A model generated the notes under the pieces. That model had not been told where the DNA came from. It made no database searches and worked only from the letters and a program-made list of their open reading frames with translations. Below, in pieces: positions 54,099 to 63,653 of a DNA stretch of 64,000 nucleotides (position 1 is the first letter of the stretch; each line of letters begins with the position of its first letter). Both the position numbers and the translations under genes were made by a program. This stretch comes from Rhodococcus xishaensis (GTDB taxonomy: Bacteria > Actinomycetota > Actinomycetes > Mycobacteriales > Mycobacteriaceae), in the NCBI RefSeq assembly GCF_004011825.1, contig NZ_RKLO01000002.1, positions 1-64,000 on the forward strand, written 5' to 3'.

Positions 54099-54827
54099 AT
54101 GACCGCACCGGCCGACGAACGCCCAGGATTCCGACGCGTGCTTCTCAAGCTCGGTGGTGAAATGTTCGGCGGCGGCAACGTCGGTCTCGATCCGGACGTC
54201 GTGACGACGGTTGCGGAGCAGATCGCCGAGGTGGTCCGCTCGGGCGTGCAGGTCGCTGTCGTGATCGGCGGCGGCAACTTCTTCCGTGGAGCCGAACTGC
54301 AGCAGCGCGGTCTCGAGCGTGCGCGCTCCGACTACATGGGCATGCTCGGAACGGTTATGAACTCCCTTGCGTTGCAGGACTTCCTGGAGAAGCAGGGTGT
54401 CGATACCCGGGTGCAGACCGCCATCACAATGGGGCAGGTTGCCGAGCCGTACATTCCGTTGCGGGCCCGTCGACACCTCGAGAAGGGCCGCGTCGTCATC
54501 TTCGGTGCCGGCATGGGAATGCCCTACTTCTCGACGGACACCACCGCGGCGCAACGCGCCCTCGAGATCGGTGCGGAGGTAGTCCTCATGGCGAAGGGCG
54601 TCGACGGTGTCTACTCCGCGGATCCGCGGGTCGACCCGGACGCCACTATGTTCAGCGAGATCACCCACCGCGAGGTCATCGAGAAGGGACTCAAGGTTGC
54701 CGATGCGACGGCGTTCAGCCTCTGCATGGACAACCAGATGCCCATCATGGTCTTCAACCTCCTGTCCGAGGGCAACATCGCGCGGGCAGTTTCCGGTGAG
54801 AAGATCGGAACATTGGTCAAATCATGA
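54099..54827 (+). CDS. pyrH: uridylate kinase
   Basis: A 242-residue UMP kinase of the amino-acid-kinase fold. Segments: [87 protein letters not shown]-activated and UTP-inhibited in relatives. ATG 54099 follows GAGGGAGAG. The 265-base gap after tsf holds no gene; it probably has its own promoter. Confidence 0.96.
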   Translation: MTAPADERPGFRRVLLKLGGEMFGGGNVGLDPDVVTTVAEQIAEVVRSGVQVAVVIGGGNFFRGAELQQRGLERARSDYMGMLGTVMNSLALQDFLEKQGVDTRVQTAITMGQVAEPYIPLRARRHLEKGRVVIFGAGMGMPYFSTDTTAAQRALEIGAEVVLMAKGVDGVYSADPRVDPDATMFSEITHREVIEKGLKVADATAFSLCMDNQMPIMVFNLLSEGNIARAVSGEKIGTLVKS

Positions 54828-54891
54828 TGTCGTGCAGCACGATCATTGTGGGACGTATTCGAGCGTGACTGGACGAGACGGAGGAACAGCC

Positions 54892-55449
54892 GTGATTGAT
54901 GAAGCTCTCTTCGAGGCCGAGGAGAAGATGGAGAAGGCCATCACGGTTGCGAAGGACGACCTCAGCACCATCCGGACCGGCCGGGCGAATCCGGCCATGT
55001 TCAACCGGATCGTCGTCGAGTACTACGGTGCGCCGACTCCGATCACACAGCTCGCGAGCATCAATGTGCCCGAGGCCCGGCTTGTCGTGGTCAAGCCGTA
55101 CGAGGCATCGCAACTCGGTCCGATCGAGAATGCAATTCGCAACTCCGATCTGGGCGTCAACCCGACGAACGACGGCACGCTGATCCGCGTCGCGGTCCCT
55201 CAACTGACCGAGGAGCGCCGCCGAGAGTTCGTCAAGCAAGCCAAGGGCAAGGGCGAGGACGCCAAGGTCTCCATCCGTAATGTGCGCCGCAAGACGATGG
55301 ACGAGCTCTCGCGGATCCAGAAGGAGGGCGAGGCTGGCGAGGACGAGGTCACGCGAGCGGAGAAGGAGCTCGACAAGACCACCTCCCGGTATGTCGGCCA
55401 GGTCGACGAGCTGGTCAAGCACAAGGAAGCAGAATTGATGGAGGTTTAG
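54892..55449 (+). CDS. frr: ribosome recycling factor
   Basis: A 185-residue RRF of normal length: [46 protein letters not shown] and [30 protein letters not shown]. It splits post-termination ribosomes with EF-G. The GTG start follows GGAGGAA. cdsA starts 2 bases after its stop. Confidence 0.97.
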   Translation: MIDEALFEAEEKMEKAITVAKDDLSTIRTGRANPAMFNRIVVEYYGAPTPITQLASINVPEARLVVVKPYEASQLGPIENAIRNSDLGVNPTNDGTLIRVAVPQLTEERRREFVKQAKGKGEDAKVSIRNVRRKTMDELSRIQKEGEAGEDEVTRAEKELDKTTSRYVGQVDELVKHKEAELMEV

Positions 55450-55451
55450 CG

Positions 55452-56312
55452 GTGGGGAAAGCTGACGGCGCTTCTGCGGCGACCGCCACTCCGGCCCCCA
55501 AGGCGGGCCGCAACCTTCCTGCAGCGATCGCCGTCGGTGGCGGTCTCGGCGCGGCGCTGATTCTGATCCTGGTCTATGTGCCGCTGGTCTGGATCGGGGT
55601 CGTCGCGGCCGCGATGGCGATCGCGACCTGGGAGGTCACGAAGCGCCTACGCGAGGCCGATATCAGCATCCCGCTGATTCCGCTTCTACTGGGCGGACAG
55701 GCCATCATCTGGCTCAGCTGGCCGTACGGTCCACAAGGCGTGCTTGCCGCATTCGCGGGCACTGCCCTGGTGACGATGGTGTGGCGTCTGTTCGAACACG
55801 GGCTCAAGGCCACCCCGCGCAACTTCCTGCGTGACACCGCGATTGCGGTGTTCGTGACGGCCTGGATCCCGCTGCTCGCGTCGTTCGCTACGTTGATGGT
55901 CCTGCAGGATGGCGGGGCGGGCCGGGTGCTCAGTTTCTTGATCGTCGTAGTGTGTTCGGACGTCGGTGGCTATGCCGCCGGGGTGTTCTTCGGCAAGCAC
56001 CCGATGGTGCCGGCGATCAGCCCCAAGAAGACTTGGGAGGGCTTCACCGGCTCACTGCTGTTCTGCGTGATCGGTGGTGTTTTGTCCGTCACGTTCATCG
56101 TGGGTGCGAACCCGCTCGTCGGTGCACTGCTAGGTGTCGTGTTGGTACTCACCGCCACCCTCGGCGATCTGATCGAGTCCCAGGTCAAGCGTGAACTGGG
56201 GATCAAGGACATGGGCACCCTGTTGCCCGGTCACGGCGGCATCATGGACCGACTCGATTCGCTGCTACCTTCGGCGTTCGTCACCTGGTTGGTCCTGACC
56301 GTCCTGGCCTGA
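55452..56312 (+). CDS. cdsA: phosphatidate cytidylyltransferase
   Basis: A 286-residue membrane enzyme making CDP-diacylglycerol for phospholipid synthesis. It has about eight hydrophobic helices. The C-terminal signature ESQVKRELGIKDMGTLLPGHGGIMDRLDS includes the catalytic Asp residues and basic triad. A 20-residue Ala/Lys-rich N-terminus precedes the first helix. The methyltransferase start follows the stop directly. Confidence 0.95.
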   Translation: MGKADGASAATATPAPKAGRNLPAAIAVGGGLGAALILILVYVPLVWIGVVAAAMAIATWEVTKRLREADISIPLIPLLLGGQAIIWLSWPYGPQGVLAAFAGTALVTMVWRLFEHGLKATPRNFLRDTAIAVFVTAWIPLLASFATLMVLQDGGAGRVLSFLIVVVCSDVGGYAAGVFFGKHPMVPAISPKKTWEGFTGSLLFCVIGGVLSVTFIVGANPLVGALLGVVLVLTATLGDLIESQVKRELGIKDMGTLLPGHGGIMDRLDSLLPSAFVTWLVLTVLA

Positions 56313-57041
56313 ATGAGATCGACGAAGCTGGGCGGGCGCGCCGGACCGATCCCGAGCCCGAACATCTGGCACTGGCCCCAGCTCTACGAGATCGAGAACC
56401 GTGCGCAGGACGTAGACGGGGTCGTTTTCGAGACTCTCGCCGAATTGGCGGACTGGCGCGGACGTGACGTGCTCGACGTCGGGTGTGGTGCGGGGTTCCA
56501 CCTTCCCCGGTTCGCGGAGGCGGCGCGATCGGTCGTCGGGGTCGAACCGCATCTCCCGCTCGTCGCCGCCGCCCGCGAACGGGTGGAAGGGTGGGCCTCC
56601 GTCAGCGTCCTGCTTGGCTCGGCCGAGGCAGTTCCGCTACCCGATGGCAGTATCGACGTGGTTCATGCGCGCACCGCGTACTTCTTCGGCCCAGGCTGTG
56701 GGCCCGGCATTCGCGAGTCGATGAGGGTGCTGCGGCCGGGCGGGGTGCTCGCGATCGTCGACCTGGATGCCACCGTCGCACCGTACGGGACGTGGATGCG
56801 GGCCGATCTACCGCACTACGATCCCGTCGCTGTCGAGTCGTTCTTCGCTGCTCAGGGTTTCGCGATGCGGCGAGTTCGCACCCGCTGGGAGTTCGAGGAC
56901 CGCGAGGCTCTGCAATCGGTGCTCGGGATCGAGTTCTCGGCGCGAACGGCAACTCGGGCGTTCGCCGAGGTCACAGGGCTCGGTCTGGAAGTCGGGTACC
57001 GCATTCACACCAGGTCGGCGCCCAGCGGGCTCATCCTTTGA
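56313..57041 (+). CDS. class I SAM-dependent methyltransferase
   Basis: A 242-residue methyltransferase. The SAM motif is VLDVGCGAGFHLPRF near residue 52, followed by VVGVEPHLPLV, a LPDGSIDVVHAR motif II and LRPGGVLAIVD motif III. The substrate is not evident. It starts immediately after the cdsA stop and is probably co-transcribed. In M. tuberculosis rlmN follows cdsA directly; here this gene, two lipases and a CitE-like gene intervene. Confidence 0.88.
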   Translation: MRSTKLGGRAGPIPSPNIWHWPQLYEIENRAQDVDGVVFETLAELADWRGRDVLDVGCGAGFHLPRFAEAARSVVGVEPHLPLVAAARERVEGWASVSVLLGSAEAVPLPDGSIDVVHARTAYFFGPGCGPGIRESMRVLRPGGVLAIVDLDATVAPYGTWMRADLPHYDPVAVESFFAAQGFAMRRVRTRWEFEDREALQSVLGIEFSARTATRAFAEVTGLGLEVGYRIHTRSAPSGLIL

Positions 57042-57063
57042 CGGGTTCGTCATACCCGCGGTA

Positions 57064-57093
57064 TTGACAACAGCCGCCCCCATCGTGTGATGT
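57064..57093 (+). promoter_or_regulatory. probable promoter of lipase copy 1
   Basis: A perfect -35 (TTGACA, 57064-57069) is followed 18 bases later by a weak -10 (TGATGT). Transcription would start about at the ATG 57101, giving a leaderless message. The same TTGACA lies exactly 37 bases before the ATG of copy 2. Confidence 0.45.
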
Positions 57094-57101
57094 GTGTCAC
57101 A
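57086..57101. promoter_or_regulatory. Crp/GlxR-type site at lipase copy 1
   Basis: TGTGATGTGTGTCACA is a perfect match to the TGTGA-N6-TCACA consensus of Crp/GlxR-type cAMP-responsive regulators in actinobacteria. It overlaps the presumed -10 and the first base of the start codon, a position expected to block transcription. Confidence 0.65.
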
Positions 57102-58399
57102 TGGCTATTCCGCGATGGGGTCAGGGAGCCGCTCTAGTGATGGGCGCATGTCTTGCGATCGTGAGCGCGGGCGCCGCGCCGGCCGCGCCGGCCGAGTCCG
57201 CACCGGCCGACTTCTACGCCGTGCCGACGCCCCTTCCCGCGGGCGCGCCCGGCGACGTGCTGAAGTCCGAGTCGTATCCGCCCGCGCTGGCCGTGCCCGA
57301 CCAGGTCGGGCCGTGGCCGTCGGGTGCACAGCGAATCATGTACCGCAGCACGGATGCCCACGGGGAGGCCGTCGCGGTGACCGGAACCTACTTCGATGCG
57401 AGCGTGCCGTGGACGGAAGGCGGTCCCCGGCCGCTGGTCGTCCTCGCGCCCGGGACGCAGGGCCAGGGCGACCAGTGTGCACCGTCGAAGCTGTTCGCCG
57501 AGGTCGTCCACTACACCCCGCCGCTCGATTTTTCGGTGGAGTACGAGACCATTCAGGCGTATGCGCTGCTCTCTCGCGGTATGGATGTCGTCGTCACCGA
57601 CTACGAGGGGCTCGGCACACCCGGGGTGCACTCGTACATCGATCGGCGCGCGGAGGGATACGCCGTACTCGATGCGGCGCGCGCGGTGACCAGGTTGCCC
57701 GGTAGCCGGATCGGCGACGACAGCCCGATCGGACTGTGGGGCTACTCGCAGGGCGGGGGAGCGGCCGCCTCCGCAGCCGAGTTGCAGGATTCGTACGCGC
57801 CCGAGCTGAACATCCGCGGCACGTACGCGGGCGGCCCGCCCGCAGACCTGCGGGCCGTGGCGTTGACAATAGACGGTTCGCTGGCCACAGGCTTTCTCGG
57901 ATATTCGGTCAACTCCATCTACGCCGGTTACCCGCAAACCCGCGGGGAAATCGACGGAATACTCAGCCCGCACGGGCGTGAGGTACTCGACGACATCGCG
58001 ACCCAATGCACTTCCGAGACGATTGCACGCTACGGACTGCACAGAACCTCGGAGTGGACGAGTGACGGCCGCTCCGTCGCCGAACTCATCGACGCGTTGC
58101 CGAACGTGCGTGCAGTCGTCGACGAGCAGCGCATCGGGCGTTTGACGCCTCGCAGTCCGGTCCTGATCGCGCAGGGCCGCAATGACGATCTTGTTCCCTA
58201 CGGTCAGGCTCGGACGCTCGCCGACGACTGGTGCCGACTCGGTGCGACGGTCGAGTTCAGCACCCAGGAGATCCCACCGATCGCGCCCGGATTCGTCGTC
58301 GGGCACGTGCTGCCGGCGGGCACCGTGCTGCTGTACGCGCTCGACTGGATGACGGATCGATTCAATGGGGTTCCGGCGCCGTCGACCTGCAACGTGTGA
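57101..58399 (+). CDS. secreted lipase (LIP family), tandem copy 1
   Basis: A 432-residue exported alpha/beta hydrolase of the actinobacterial/fungal secretory lipase family. The signal peptide is about residues 1-30 (ending AGAAPAAPAES). The nucleophile is Ser216 in LWGYSQGGG. Further on come LIAQGRNDDLVPYGQARTLADDWC (Asp region) and FVVGHVLPAG (His). ATG 57101 is chosen over the GTG 9 bases earlier because it starts the signal peptide cleanly. Its protein is identical to copy 2 from the signal peptide to about residue 178, except for one residue, then diverges. Confidence 0.9.
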   Translation: MAIPRWGQGAALVMGACLAIVSAGAAPAAPAESAPADFYAVPTPLPAGAPGDVLKSESYPPALAVPDQVGPWPSGAQRIMYRSTDAHGEAVAVTGTYFDASVPWTEGGPRPLVVLAPGTQGQGDQCAPSKLFAEVVHYTPPLDFSVEYETIQAYALLSRGMDVVVTDYEGLGTPGVHSYIDRRAEGYAVLDAARAVTRLPGSRIGDDSPIGLWGYSQGGGAAASAAELQDSYAPELNIRGTYAGGPPADLRAVALTIDGSLATGFLGYSVNSIYAGYPQTRGEIDGILSPHGREVLDDIATQCTSETIARYGLHRTSEWTSDGRSVAELIDALPNVRAVVDEQRIGRLTPRSPVLIAQGRNDDLVPYGQARTLADDWCRLGATVEFSTQEIPPIAPGFVVGHVLPAGTVLLYALDWMTDRFNGVPAPSTCNV

Positions 58400-58444
58400 C
58401 GCTCAACGCAGCCCGAACACCTTGGCCAGGTGGGTGAGTTGCTT
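58400..58444 (-). pseudogene. orphan fragment of the citE 3' end
   Basis: The 45 bases after lipase copy 1 match the last 14 codons or so of the CitE-like gene at 59807 (encoding the reverse of [10 protein letters not shown] with some substitutions). They end exactly where the second promoter copy begins. This marks the junction of the tandem duplication. Confidence 0.8.
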
Positions 58445-58467
58445 ACGGGTTCGTGATACCTGCGGTA

Positions 58468-58497
58468 TTGACAACACGTCTCCCCGTCATGTGATGT
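58468..58497 (+). promoter_or_regulatory. probable promoter of lipase copy 2
   Basis: TTGACA at 58468-58473 and the following TGATGT-like -10 repeat the arrangement of copy 1, 37 bases before the ATG. The spacer between them differs from copy 1 at several bases. Confidence 0.4.
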
Positions 58498-58505
58498 GAG
58501 CCACA
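58490..58505. promoter_or_regulatory. Crp/GlxR-type site at lipase copy 2
   Basis: TGTGATGTGAGCCACA has one mismatch (CCACA for TCACA) to the consensus that copy 1 matches fully. The two lipases may therefore differ in strength of control. Confidence 0.55.
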
Positions 58506-59803
58506 TGGCTATTCCGCGATGGGGGCAGGGAGCCGCTCTAGTGATGGGCGTCTGTCTTGCGATCGTGAGCGCGGGCGCCGCGCCGGCCGCGCCGGCTGAG
58601 TCCGCACCGGCCGACTTCTACGCCGTGCCGACGCCCCTTCCCGCGGGCGCGCCCGGCGACGTGCTGAAGTCCGAGTCGTATCCGCCCGCGCTGGCCGTGC
58701 CCGACCAGGTCGGGCCGTGGCCGTCGGGTGCACAGCGAATCATGTACCGCAGCACGGATGCCCACGGGGAGGCCGTCGCGGTGACCGGAACCTACTTCGA
58801 TGCGAGCGTGCCGTGGACGGAAGGCGGTCCCCGGCCGCTGGTCGTCCTCGCGCCCGGGACGCAGGGCCAGGGCGACCAGTGTGCACCGTCGAAGCTGTTC
58901 GCCGAGGTCGTCCACTACACCCCGCCGCTCGATTTTTCGGTGGAGTACGAGACCATTCAGGCGTATGCGCTGCTCTCTCGCGGTATGGATGTCGTCGTCA
59001 CCGACTACGAGGGGCTCGGCACACCCGGGGTGCACTCGTACGGCGACCGCCGCGCGCAGGGATACGCCGTACTCGATGCGGCGCGGGCGGTGACGAGGTT
59101 GCCCGGTAGCCGGATCGGCGACGACAACCCGATCGGTCTGTGGGGCTACTCGCAGGGCGGAGGAGCGACCGCCTCCGCAGCCGAGTTGCAGGATTCGTAC
59201 GCACCCGAGCTGAACATCCGCGGCACGTACGCGGGCGGTGTGCCCGCAGACCTGCGGGCCGAGGCGGTAACGCTGGACGGTGGGCTGGGCATAGGTTTTC
59301 TCGGATATGCGGTCAACGCCATCTACGCCGGTTACCCGGAAACCCGCGGCGAGATCGACGGCGCAACGAGCCCTTACGGGCGTGAGGTACTCGACGACAT
59401 CGCGACCCAGTGCGCCACCGAGACGATCGCACGCTACGGACTGCACCGGTCCTCGGAGTGGACGCGCGACGGCCGCTCCATCGCGGAACTCATCGACGCG
59501 CTGCCGAACGTGCGGGCTGTCGTCGACGAGCAGCGCATCGGGCGTTTGACGCCTCGCAGTCCGGTCCTGATCGCGCAGGGCCGCAATGACGATCTGGTTC
59601 CGTACGCGCAGGCTCGGACGCTCGCCGACGACTGGTGCCGACTCGGTGCGACGGTCGAGTTCAGCATCCAGGAGCTCCCGCCGATTGCGCCCGGACTCGC
59701 CGTCGGGCACGTGCTGCCGGCCGGCACCGTACTGCCGTACGCGCTCGACTGGATGACGGATCGATTCAATGGGGTTCCGGCGCCGTCGACCTGCAACGTG
59801 TGA
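58505..59803 (+). CDS. secreted lipase (LIP family), tandem copy 2
   Basis: A 432-residue paralogue of the preceding gene with the same signal peptide, GYSQGG nucleophile and C-terminal Asp/His motifs (NDDLVPYAQ, AVGHVLPAG). The first half is almost identical to copy 1, while the second half shows scattered substitutions (for example GGVPADLRAEAVTLDGGLGIG against GGPPADLRAVALTIDGSLATG). Duplicated as a 1,404-bp unit with its promoter. Convergent with the CitE-like gene 3 bases away. Confidence 0.9.
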   Translation: MAIPRWGQGAALVMGVCLAIVSAGAAPAAPAESAPADFYAVPTPLPAGAPGDVLKSESYPPALAVPDQVGPWPSGAQRIMYRSTDAHGEAVAVTGTYFDASVPWTEGGPRPLVVLAPGTQGQGDQCAPSKLFAEVVHYTPPLDFSVEYETIQAYALLSRGMDVVVTDYEGLGTPGVHSYGDRRAQGYAVLDAARAVTRLPGSRIGDDNPIGLWGYSQGGGATASAAELQDSYAPELNIRGTYAGGVPADLRAEAVTLDGGLGIGFLGYAVNAIYAGYPETRGEIDGATSPYGREVLDDIATQCATETIARYGLHRSSEWTRDGRSIAELIDALPNVRAVVDEQRIGRLTPRSPVLIAQGRNDDLVPYAQARTLADDWCRLGATVEFSIQELPPIAPGLAVGHVLPAGTVLPYALDWMTDRFNGVPAPSTCNV

Positions 59804-59806
59804 CGC

Positions 59807-60649
59807 TCAGCGCAGGCCGAACACCTTGGCCAGCTGGGTGAGTTTCTTCGCCTTCGCCAGCCGGGGGAGATCACTGCCGTCACGCACCCGTTCGCCATCG
59901 GCGCCGAGGTCGTCGATCACCTCCTGAGCCCAGGTGATTTCGTGGTTACTCGGGCTGAGTACTCGGTTGACGGTCTGTGCCTGATCGGGGTGCAGGCACA
60001 GTTTGCCAGTGAGTCCGAGCGAGACGGTCGCCTCGCAATCCCGTTGCAGGATGGTGTCATTCGCCGAGATGGTCGGTCCGTCGATCGGGCCGCCGGCAAG
60101 TCGTGCCGCGCGGCTGGTGATCACTAGCCGGGCCCGTGGGTAGGCCATGGCCATGGCGTCGTCGCTCATGCCGGTGTCGCGGCGGAAGTCCCCGCTGCCG
60201 AAGGCCATTCGGAAAGTGCCCTCCGCTCGGGCGATCTCGGGTGCCGCCTCGAGCCCCATCGCCGACTCGATCAGCGGGATGATCGGAGTTCCCTCCGTGA
60301 GCCGCTCGCGGGTCGACTCGACTTGGCCTCCGCTCTCGGTCTTGGCAAGCATCACCCCGGCCAGCCCGGGCAGCGAGGAGATCGCCTCGAGGTCGTCGGT
60401 CCAATGCGGCGTCGTCGCGTCGTTGATCCGCACCCAGGCGGTGCCCTCTCCGCTCAGCCACTCCACTACGGCCTGACGCGCACCGGGCTTGTCGTCGGGT
60501 GTGACGCCGTCCTCGAGGTCGATGATCGTTGCATCTACCTCGGTGCTGCGTCGAAAGTTGTCGGGTTTCGTGGCCGGGATCAGGAGCCAGGACCGGGCCA
60601 GGTCCGCGCGGACCTTGGAACCTGCAGGTCGCTGTGCGCTTGTCGTCAC
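59807..60649 (-). CDS. HpcH/HpaI aldolase / citrate lyase beta-like protein (CitE-like)
   Basis: A 280-residue TIM-barrel lyase: [40 protein letters not shown] (metal Glu-Asp), [28 protein letters not shown] and [12 protein letters not shown]. Stand-alone CitE-like proteins of this type act as malyl/citramalyl-CoA or beta-methylmalyl-CoA lyases or thioesterases; the substrate is not determined. GTG 60649 is preceded by GGAG at about 8 bases; ATG 60664 is an alternative. Divergent from rlmN. Confidence 0.88.
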   Translation of the reverse strand: MTTSAQRPAGSKVRADLARSWLLIPATKPDNFRRSTEVDATIIDLEDGVTPDDKPGARQAVVEWLSGEGTAWVRINDATTPHWTDDLEAISSLPGLAGVMLAKTESGGQVESTRERLTEGTPIIPLIESAMGLEAAPEIARAEGTFRMAFGSGDFRRDTGMSDDAMAMAYPRARLVITSRAARLAGGPIDGPTISANDTILQRDCEATVSLGLTGKLCLHPDQAQTVNRVLSPSNHEITWAQEVIDDLGADGERVRDGSDLPRLAKAKKLTQLAKVFGLR

Positions 60650-60839
60650 GGGGCAGCTCCTCATCTCGAAGGCGTACACGTGTCGTGACTTCCATCCTGC
60701 CCCGGTCGGCGTGGCGCAGCCACCCGCGTTGCCAGTGGTTGGTTGCGCACTGGCGCACGGTGCGCGCGCATCGGTGTGCCGCCGTTGCTGGCAAGGCGAG
60801 CAGAAGGGCGAAGACGGCAAATGGGAGAATCCAGGCACT

Positions 60840-61958
60840 ATGGCTGCAATCTCCGGTTCCCTTCCCCTCGTCTTCAACGCGCCGCGCCGCGGAATGCCGC
60901 CGCGACACCTTGCTGACCTCGACGCCGACGAGCGCAAGGAGACGGTCAAGGAGCTGGGTCTGCCCGGGTTTCGCGCTGACCAGCTGGCCCGCCAGTACTA
61001 CGGCCGACTCGAGGCCGATCCGGAGAAGATGACCGACCTTCCCGCCGCGATGCGCGATCAGGTTGGATCTGCCCTGTTCCCTCAGCTGCTCACCGTTGTC
61101 AGGCACGTAGTCTGCGACGCCGGACAGACCCGCAAGACGCTGTGGAAGGCGAACGACGGCACATTGCTCGAGAGTGTCCTGATGCGTTACCCGGATCGGG
61201 CGACCCTGTGCATCTCCAGCCAGGCCGGTTGCGGCATGGCCTGCCCGTTCTGCGCGACCGGCCAAGCTGGACTCAACCGAAACCTGTCGACGGCCGAGAT
61301 CGTCGACCAGGTGCGCGCCGCCGCGGCAGCGCTGCGTGACGGTGAGGTGGAGGGCGGCCCCGGACGCCTGTCGAACATCGTCTTCATGGGCATGGGGGAG
61401 CCGCTCGCGAACTACAAGCGGGTCGTCGCGGCGGTTCGGCGGATCACGTCTGCGGCGCCGGACGGGCTGGGCATCTCACAGCGTGCCGTGACGGTCTCCA
61501 CGGTCGGACTCGCGCCTGCGATCCGAAAGCTCGCCGATGAGGAAATGTCGGTTCGCCTGGCGGTGTCGCTGCACACCCCGGACGACGAACTCCGCGACAC
61601 CCTGGTGCCGGTCAACAACCGCTGGCCAGTGGCCGAGGTACTCGACGCCGCGTGCTACTACGCCGACAAGTCCGGCCGTCGCGTGTCGATCGAGTACGCG
61701 CTGATCCGCGACATCAACGACCAGCCGTGGCGTGCCGACATGCTCGGGAAGAAGCTGCGCAAGGCGCTCGGGCCGCTGGTGCACGTCAACCTGATCCCGC
61801 TCAACCCCACCCCGGGCAGCAAGTGGGACGCCAGTCCCAAGCCGGTCGAGCGTGAGTTCGTCCGCCGCGTCCAGGCACAGGGCGTCTCGTGCACGGTCCG
61901 TGATACCCGCGGTCAGGAGATCGCGGCGGCCTGTGGGCAGTTGGCCGCGGAGAACTGA
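60840..61958 (+). CDS. rlmN: 23S rRNA/tRNA adenine-C2 methyltransferase RlmN
   Basis: A 372-residue radical-SAM enzyme. The iron-sulfur motif is Cys131-x3-Cys135-x2-Cys138 in [23 protein letters not shown] and [22 protein letters not shown] follow, and the second methyl-carrying Cys is in [11 protein letters not shown] near the C-terminus. It methylates A2503 of 23S rRNA and A37 of some tRNAs. ATG 60840 matches the family start. A strong terminator follows. Confidence 0.96.
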   Translation: MAAISGSLPLVFNAPRRGMPPRHLADLDADERKETVKELGLPGFRADQLARQYYGRLEADPEKMTDLPAAMRDQVGSALFPQLLTVVRHVVCDAGQTRKTLWKANDGTLLESVLMRYPDRATLCISSQAGCGMACPFCATGQAGLNRNLSTAEIVDQVRAAAAALRDGEVEGGPGRLSNIVFMGMGEPLANYKRVVAAVRRITSAAPDGLGISQRAVTVSTVGLAPAIRKLADEEMSVRLAVSLHTPDDELRDTLVPVNNRWPVAEVLDAACYYADKSGRRVSIEYALIRDINDQPWRADMLGKKLRKALGPLVHVNLIPLNPTPGSKWDASPKPVEREFVRRVQAQGVSCTVRDTRGQEIAAACGQLAAEN

Positions 61959-61978
61959 CCGGGCGCTCCGCAGCGACG

Positions 61979-62011
61979 AAGGCCCCGCACCTTTCCATGG
62001 TGCGGGGCCTT
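61979..62011 (+). terminator. terminator after rlmN
   Basis: AAGGCCCCGCACC and its exact complement form a 13-bp stem with a 7-base loop, ending in TTTGCC. It starts 20 bases after the stop. Confidence 0.85.
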
Positions 62012-62077
62012 TGCCGAAAGTATCGGCGTCGGACGTATGGGCGGTGTCGGCGCCGGATCTGTCGGTTGCCGGATCGA

Positions 62078-62347
62078 CTACCGGGGCTTGCGCCGCAGAA
62101 TCATGTCGCGCACCAGGGCCAAGACCATCAGGCCGGCGAAGCCGATGAGGAACCAGTCCTCGACCCGTCCCTCATGGTTGCCGATGATCATCAGCAGCAG
62201 GAAGCCCGCGAAGAACCAGCCGGCGAAACGGAACAGCCGCGGGGCCTCACCGCTCCAGCCCCATGCGGCCGAGGGCACCTCGGCGGTGTCGACGTGCCCG
62301 GCGACGACGGGGTCGTGCGAGGTGGGGTCCAGCTCCGTACCGGCCAC
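62078..62347 (-). CDS. DUF2631 membrane protein
   Basis: An 89-residue protein with two hydrophobic helices (LFRFAGWFFAGFLLLMIIGN and DWFLIGFAGLMVLALVRDMI) preceded by PSAAWGWSGEAPR, the DUF2631 pattern. Function unknown. The GTG at 62347 follows AGGAGG by 8 bases, so the longer frame (to 62500) is rejected. Convergent with rlmN and divergent from dxr. Confidence 0.85.
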   Translation of the reverse strand: MAGTELDPTSHDPVVAGHVDTAEVPSAAWGWSGEAPRLFRFAGWFFAGFLLLMIIGNHEGRVEDWFLIGFAGLMVLALVRDMILRRKPR

Positions 62348-62489
62348 GGTTCGATCCTCCTGATCTTGCGAATGCGCTATCTCCGCATATCGTGGCATAC
62401 GACCGCGCGTCGTACGAAGCGGGGTCCCAGCGGCGTCGCGTACCCGCTCTGCTGTGATTCTCTCAGGTTCCATCAGGAACAATAGGAGC

Positions 62490-63647
62490 GTGGCAGACAC
62501 TCAACCGACTCGCGTCCTGCTCTTGGGCAGTACCGGTTCCATCGGCACCCAGGCCCTCGAGATCATCGCCGCCAATCCCGACAGGTTCGAAGTAGTCGGG
62601 CTTGCGGCGGGTGGGAGGAACGTCGACCTGCTCGCTCGCCAGATCTGCGAGACCGGGGTGACCCGGGTCGCCGTGTCCGATGCGGTCGCCGCCGCCCAGC
62701 TGGATCTGCCGGGCGTGCTGTCCGGTTCCGGCGCGGTCACCGAACTGGTTCGGGAGACCGAGGCCGACGTCGTGCTGAACGCGCTCGTTGGCTCGCTCGG
62801 TCTCGAACCAACGCTCGCCGCACTCGCGTCGGGTGCCCGACTCGCGCTGGCGAACAAGGAGTCACTCGTCGCGGGTGGTCCGTTGGTGACTGCGGCCGCC
62901 GCACCGGGCCAGATCGTGCCGGTGGATTCCGAGCACTCGGCGCTCGCGCAGTGCTTGCTCGGCGGACGCGCGGAGGAGGTCGAACGGCTGATCCTCACCG
63001 CGTCCGGTGGGCCGTTCCGGGGTTGGACGGCAGAAGCGCTCGAGGACGTCACGCCTGAACAGGCCGGCGCGCATCCGACATGGTCCATGGGCCCGATGAA
63101 CACTCTGAACTCGGCGTCGCTGGTGAACAAGGGCCTCGAGCTGATCGAGGCACATCTGCTGTACGGGATCGACTACGACCGGATCGACGTGACGGTTCAT
63201 CCGCAGTCGATCGTGCACTCGATGGTCACCTTCGTCGACGGCTCGACGCTCGCGCAGGCCAGCCCGCCGGACATGAAGCTGCCGATCGCGCTCGCGCTCG
63301 GGTGGCCGAACCGGGTCCCGGGTGCGGCCCTCGCATGTGACTTCTCCACGGCGTCGACGTGGACGTTTGAACCACTGGACGCAACCGTGTTCCCGGCAGT
63401 AGACCTGGCCCGGCAGGCAGGCAAGGCGGGCGGCTGCATGACCGCGGTCTACAACGCCGCCAACGAGGTCGCCGCCGAGGCGTTCCTCGATGGGACGCTG
63501 CGGTTTCCCTCGATCGTCCGTACCGTCGAACGGGTTCTCGCGACAGGCGGGGAATGGTCGGCCCCTCCCGCCAACGTGGACGACGTCCTGGCAGCCGACG
63601 GATGGGCTCGAGCACGGGCGCGTGAACTTGTGAAGCAGGAGGGCTAG
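62490..63647 (+). CDS. dxr: 1-deoxy-D-xylulose 5-phosphate reductoisomerase
   Basis: A 385-residue enzyme of the MEP isoprenoid pathway, using NADPH to make 2-C-methylerythritol 4-phosphate. Segments: [31 protein letters not shown] (NADPH), [35 protein letters not shown] and [34 protein letters not shown]. The GTG start has AGGAG only one base away, so a start a few codons upstream or non-standard initiation cannot be excluded. rip1 follows by 6 bases, as in mycobacteria. Confidence 0.95.
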   Translation: MADTQPTRVLLLGSTGSIGTQALEIIAANPDRFEVVGLAAGGRNVDLLARQICETGVTRVAVSDAVAAAQLDLPGVLSGSGAVTELVRETEADVVLNALVGSLGLEPTLAALASGARLALANKESLVAGGPLVTAAAAPGQIVPVDSEHSALAQCLLGGRAEEVERLILTASGGPFRGWTAEALEDVTPEQAGAHPTWSMGPMNTLNSASLVNKGLELIEAHLLYGIDYDRIDVTVHPQSIVHSMVTFVDGSTLAQASPPDMKLPIALALGWPNRVPGAALACDFSTASTWTFEPLDATVFPAVDLARQAGKAGGCMTAVYNAANEVAAEAFLDGTLRFPSIVRTVERVLATGGEWSAPPANVDDVLAADGWARARARELVKQEG

Positions 63648-63653
63648 AACGCG

